Source: Patagioenas fasciata
Lineage: Eukaryota > Chordata > Aves > Columbiformes > Columbidae
Length of the DNA stretch: 64,000 nucleotides
Reading direction: 5' to 3'
NCBI RefSeq assembly: GCF_037038585.1
Contig: NC_092526.1
Location: 37,089,501 to 37,153,500 of the forward strand
Of the stretch, positions 59,101 to 64,000 are shown piece after piece; position 1 is the stretch's first letter, and each line of letters begins with the position of its first letter. Made by a program: the position numbers and the translations under genes. Under the pieces are notes generated by a model. That model had not been told where the DNA came from. It saw only the letters and a program-made list of their open reading frames with translations, and did not search any database.

Positions 59101-62100
59101 GTCTCCGTGGGGCATCTCCCCCTTCTCCATGTGATTTTCCACTGGAGAAACTGCAGGGCACAAGGCCAACCCCTTTTTGGCCATCAGTCCTGCTGCTGCC
59201 AGCACTCCTTAGCAAAGGAGCAGGCAAAACACCTCTGTCCAGTGAAACATCAAGTGTGGAGAACTTTGAAGTCACTCCCGACAATTCAAGGTGGGGAGAG
59301 CTGACCAAAGACTTGCCTTCGCTTTTACAGCGTTGCCATTGGAAAGCGCTGTTTAGGAAAAGCAAACGGTCTGTGGGAAGGGATTTGTTTCATGATATTT
59401 TGATGTAAAGTTTCTAATCTGCTGGAAATTGGTAGGGTTTGTTTTTTTTTTTTTCCAGACATACCGCTTTACCCAAAGATCGTTCTTCCAACCTAAACGG
59501 TTCCCATCCTATGGTAAACGAAAAACCAGCAGTAACTGCGATGCAGGATCTTCACTGGGAGCTGCCCATTTTGAGTTTAAGGTAGTCACCTCTTTTCCCA
59601 CCAGTCAACATTAATTTATCGATACAGCGATTAATAGCGGTAATACTAAAGGAAGGCGGTGCCAGCATCCCGGTGTCTGCAGAGAGGTACAGATGGTGTC
59701 TCCAGACACAGCGGAGCTTTAACAGCACCACAGTTTCAGCTCCCATCTCTGGAAAAGAGATGTCTCATTTCTGAAATCACTGGAAAGTTAGGGAAGTTGA
59801 GTTTTTAATGGCACCCACCATACCTATATCCACGTTTAACGTTTCAGCCTTGTCTCTAAGGTAAAGAAAAGTGAGGCTCATTAGAGCACTTTTTCTAATT
59901 AGCTGCTGAAAACAGATTTTCTTTTATAAATGCCTGAATGTAAAGTTATTTGTGTACCTAATTTCTTTTTTATGTTACATTTATTTTTAAGTGTAATTCA
60001 CTAAGGCTTAACATTTGTAATTCTTGCAGGGGCATTACAACCAACGATGCACATTTATTACAACCCCTTAAATTGCTGCATTTTATTTCCATATGCTTTT
60101 GAATTGCTATTGAGCTTGTTTTGTGCTCTTCCCGTCGTTAAAGTGTATTTTTTTATTGTACATAAATGGTAAATAATTGATACCTGCCATCTGGTGTTAA
60201 TCATCCTGCCAACCCTATGTCTCTACCTTGTCCTTTTATTCCTTCAAGCTCTCCCCGATCAGCTCTCCCCCTTTCTTTCTCGGTTTTCTCCACGTCTTCA
60301 GCCCTTTTCTCCCCAGAGGTACTTGCAGCAATGTGGTGCTGAAAAATGCGCTGCCCTTCACCTCTGCTCAGCCCAAAGCCTCCTCCTCCTCCTCCCTGAC
60401 AACTTTCAGGGGAGGCAATTCCCCCCGGGGATGCTGGAAAAAAGCAGCTGGGCATTACAGCAGCTAATGGCAGCAAACCTCAAGTGCTGGTGGCTCCAGA
60501 GCAATGAGCCAGAAGCCACAGTGACAAGGTGCTGTGAAAACCTCCTGCCCTGTCAGAGAAAAACACAAAGTCCCTCCAATCCCTGAGGTTGCTCGGCAGG
60601 GAGTTATATGGGCTATGTATGGTAAAAACCACATTTGCAAGGTATTCAGTTGCCAAAGCCAAAGTAGGGAAAGCCCAGAGCTGCCTGCAACCAGAATGCA
60701 CTTTCCATGAGCAAAGCAATTTCTTTCTCTTAGCCTGAATTAAATCTTTCCAGACATAAAAAAACTCCCTTGGAGGCAGATTCTTAGGATGGAGAATTTC
60801 TATCTGAACAGCTGAAAGTTCGGCAATGCTGCGTGTGACCAAAAGCAAGGTATTAAAATGGCAAATACCAGGGAAATTTAGTAGGCAGCATTATCACCAG
60901 TCCAGCCTGTAATAACAGCTTGTGCTGCGCAGAAATGTGACCATCCGTGCTGAGCTAATTGTTGATGAAATCCTAGGAGTTATAATTAGCCCTGGTGGGA
61001 CTTCTCCTGCGGCTAAACCAAAATGTGTGCCTCCCTGTTTGCAGGGGGGCTGGTGGCCCAGCACCCCCAGGGCGCAGGATGTGACCCAGTGGTGCAGACC
61101 CTGCTGGGCAGCACCTGCCCCGGAGAAGGGGAGGACAGAGACGTTTAGGGGATTTGGGAATAAATAAGCCAGCACTTCACCCCATTCCCTCTTTCCCACC
61201 TTTCCATGTGATGGCTGAAATGGGATGTTAGACGACAATTGTGCCATTCTGCCCTTGCCAGAGCATGAGCCCTCCCCCTGCCTCTACCGCCCGTGAGACA
61301 AGGAGGTTTTGGGATGCTATACCTGTCCATCTGTCTGTCTCTCTGTCCTGAGCACTGTATGCCCAGCACAGATGTGTGACTGCTCCTCTCTGCCCTGGGC
61401 AGGGTCGTGGGTGCAGGTACATGGTGCCTGAACCCTCCAGCAGCCCCAGGACAGCCCTGGCAATGTCTCTGGGGATGGGGCTCCACAGTGGGGTGGGTAC
61501 CAAGGGCACCTCAAACGGTGATGGGTGTCTTTTCTCCCCCACAGTGCATACATCCTGGGCTGATCCCTCTGCAAAACTAGGAGAGGGGTGGGAGGTGGCA
61601 GGGAAAGAGAAGAGAGATAAGGAAGGTCTGTGCCAGCGCTGGGGCTCAGGTAGCCCGAGCTCTGCGTAGGGGAGGTTGCTGCCAGCCATGGGTCAGAAGC
61701 AGCAATCTTTGCCTCTGAATATTGATGTCCTAGGAGATGGGAGATCTGCTGAGGGCTAAAGGCATCCCTCCTGATGGACTGATGCCTGCAGTGTGTTTAG
61801 TAATGAACCGAGCTCCTTTCCATATTGCCTGTATTTTAGTGCACAGGGAACAGCCCTATCAAATGTGCCTTGAGCAACTAACTCCAAGAGAGATGCAGAT
61901 GGGCTTTGCTCTGTCCTGAAACCCTCTTTTTGGCAATCTTGCTTCACTAGGGGAACCAATCGATCAATAATTAAAACACAGGATAATTAAAATCTCATTA
62001 AAACCTTCTCTAAGTCCTCAAAGTGAAAGGTATTAGTGACTCCACTAGCTACATCGCTGGTCCTGATTTTGTGACGTCCCTCAAGCACAGAGATCTGGCC

Positions 62101-64000
62101 ACGGTGTCTCGCTGCTGCAGTGATCTGGAGACAACAGCCTCCGGGAACACCAGTCGCTGGCGGCTCCCCTGGGGACCCTGATGCATTTCCAGCATCGGTT
62201 GCATCATTTGTGGTGCGGGTGCGTGCAGGGATGTGGGCACATGCTTGCCAGCTTTTGTTTGGAAAACAGGGCGGTTTTAGCTATTAATAGTTACAGCCAC
62301 CAGAAACTGGAAGCCCTGGGTCCCCTCACAGCTGGGCAAATTCACCCACCAGAGCAAGAGTCACTGTGAGGGTCCGAAGTCCAGTGAAATCCCACCACGG
62401 TGCAGGAAGACTAAAAGAATTTTACCTGTTTGCTGCCAGGTAGAAGGTAACCATTGTATAAGTGGAACCTGTAAGCTAGGTCCTTTTTTACATGTTCATG
62501 AATCTAGTGATGACAATTTATTTGCAGTTTTCCTACAGAAACACAGACTTTTTCTGGGCATCTAAATGTTAAAGCACACCAAGCAACCTTTGTACCCAGA
62601 GTGCCCCCACTGCCCCCGGGAGAGCTGAGCCTCTCTGCCCAAGGACCCTTTCCCGGGCCTTTGAAATGCTCCAGCTAAACAGCATTAGTTCAGGGGAATT
62701 TCTTTAGAGGAAAAAACCCCTGTGTACTGGAGCCAGGCGCCACCAGTGTGTGATTAATAGCAAGTGGTGGGGTCTGCACTCGCCAACGGGGAGGGGAGCA
62801 GAAATGCTTTTTCACTCCCAAATGTCTTTGGCACAAACCTTGGCAGCTCTTTCTAAGCTTTTCCTGAAAACTAGCTGTCTTGCGGGATTAAAAAATGCTG
62901 CGGCATCAACCACTGTTCTTATGGGTGCAGGTGAAATGTGACGTTTCTAGGTTGTTCGAGCCAGAGAGCTCCTGACCATTGCTTTGAGTGGATGCTGATT
63001 TTGACAGCAGGACCACATTCCCCACATCGTCCAGCTACCTGGCCACAAGCCCACCCTTGCGGGTGTCCCCCATGGGAGCTGGGGTCCCTGGGGCCACATC
63101 TGTGCCAACCTACAGCCTCTGCATCCCTGCGGGACATGAGCATCTGGAAAAATGGCCACTGCTGCCAAGGCTGCCGGTGCCCAGAGCTGGCACCGAAGCC
63201 GCGGACACATCCAAATCCTCCCCCATCCCCAGTGAGGCTCTGCAGTGGCAGCAATACCCGCCGGCATCGCAGCGTCCCGAAGCGGTACTCGCACCGGCGG
63301 GATGCATGGCAGCACCCGGGCTTGAATTTTCTCGCTCATGTCTGATGGGCTAATTATTATTGATTGACATTTTTGGAGTTTTTAGGGCACTTTGGGGGTG
63401 AAGAACAGAGTGTGGGAAGAGGAATACGTTGACAACTTTTTCACATAATCCTTTCCAGCCCCCTCATTTTTCAGTCAGCCATGGAACGTGGCCAAATCTC
63501 TGGGATTTTAATGAAATTAAAAGCAAGCAGACCCAAAACCCCCTTGAAAAACACAAGAGCCACAAGTGGCTGTCTCCCTGCTCTCCGGTCCCCGTGCTGC
63601 ATGGCTAGGTGGGGGTGTCCAATGAGGTCTGGTGGTGATGCTGCTCAGGCCCTTACTCCTGGCCCCACACTGGGGCAGCACTTCCAGCCACAAACCCACC
63701 CTGCTGGGGTGCTTGGGTGGCCTCTGGTGTGAGCATCTTTCGCTCCCTCCATCCCTCTCTCCACTGCTTGCCACCATGTCCCATGATAAGGGATATTGAT
63801 ATGACTGTCCATCGCCCACACCAAGAACCGCATGGCATCCTCAGTGCTTTTACAAGTGAGGGAACTGGTGGTTTTGGTCCAGCACCCCTGCGTGCTGAGC
63901 TGTCTTAAGCAACAATTCGAGAGCCACAGCTGCTGGTGTGTACTTATCCGAAGCCCCAAGCGAAACCCCACTGGGAGCTGCATCTCATCACACGCTGTTC
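56190..64000. other. Intergenic region upstream of CREB1 (part 2)
   Basis: No coding exon or RNA gene is recognised. Two AT-rich, non-repetitive blocks (about 57330-57560 and 59870-60190) stand out from a GC-richer background and are candidates for conserved non-coding elements. Elsewhere the sequence is GC-rich with long chance frames (for example about 58880-59400 and 62940-63350). A T run lies at 59439-59453, and CTGT/CATC-rich simple sequence occurs near 59070-59110 and 61320-61350. Confidence 0.55.

Noticed and set aside
58881-59408. 175-codon plus-strand frame
   Set aside because: A GC-rich, Pro/Ser-rich translation with no motif. A similar-length frame lies on the opposite strand over the same bases, the usual sign of a composition effect.
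42641-64000. KLF7 exons, expected by synteny upstream of CREB1
   Set aside because: No C2H2 zinc-finger pattern or recognisable KLF7 N terminus occurs in the frames examined. The gene probably lies beyond the right edge.

Overview
The window is a vertebrate nuclear locus, most likely avian. It contains the spliced gene CREB1 essentially complete on the minus strand, the last coding exon of METTL21A on the plus strand, and CR1-type LINE fragments typical of bird (and other sauropsid) genomes. Coding content is low, splice sites are canonical vertebrate ones, and no bacterial or phage signal is present. The species cannot be read from the sequence.

Layout. Positions 1-872 hold the end of METTL21A (Hsp70 lysine methyltransferase): intron tail, acceptor at 473-474, final coding exon 475-872. 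Positions 873 to about 4.9 kb are the METTL21A 3' flank and the gap between two convergent genes. From about 4.88 kb to 42.15 kb runs CREB1 on the minus strand: a probable 3' UTR of about 5.8 kb, seven coding exons (10729-24636) encoding a 327-residue protein (the CREB delta/A form), a 17.3-kb first intron, and a non-coding exon 1 (41991 to about 42151) inside a CpG island (about 41395-42640). All splice phases were checked base by base and close exactly. One intron uses a GC-AG donor. The optional alpha exon known from mammals was not found.

Positions 42.6-64 kb lie upstream of CREB1. No protein-coding exon is recognisable there. Contents are a probable solo-LTR-like segment (about 43.1-43.48 kb), a CR1 fragment (55.64-56.19 kb), a small minisatellite, and AT-rich stretches that look like candidate conserved non-coding elements. 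The order METTL21A-CREB1 with convergent orientation matches the human 2q33.3 arrangement. By that synteny KLF7 would lie beyond the right edge, so the right third is probably the CREB1-KLF7 intergenic region (inference).

How the pieces relate: CREB1 is a cAMP/Ca2+-responsive bZIP activator. Its promoter and 5' leader carry several CRE half-sites consistent with known CREB autoregulation, and just upstream of the inferred start site is a degenerate array of about ten GGAA/CCGAGC units spaced mostly by 20 or about 30 bp. METTL21A is a neighbour with no direct pathway link to CREB1. No wholly new system was seen. The most interesting items are the promoter array, the GC-AG intron with a competing GT four bases away, and a CpG-rich patch with a CRE and an E-box inside CREB1 intron 2.
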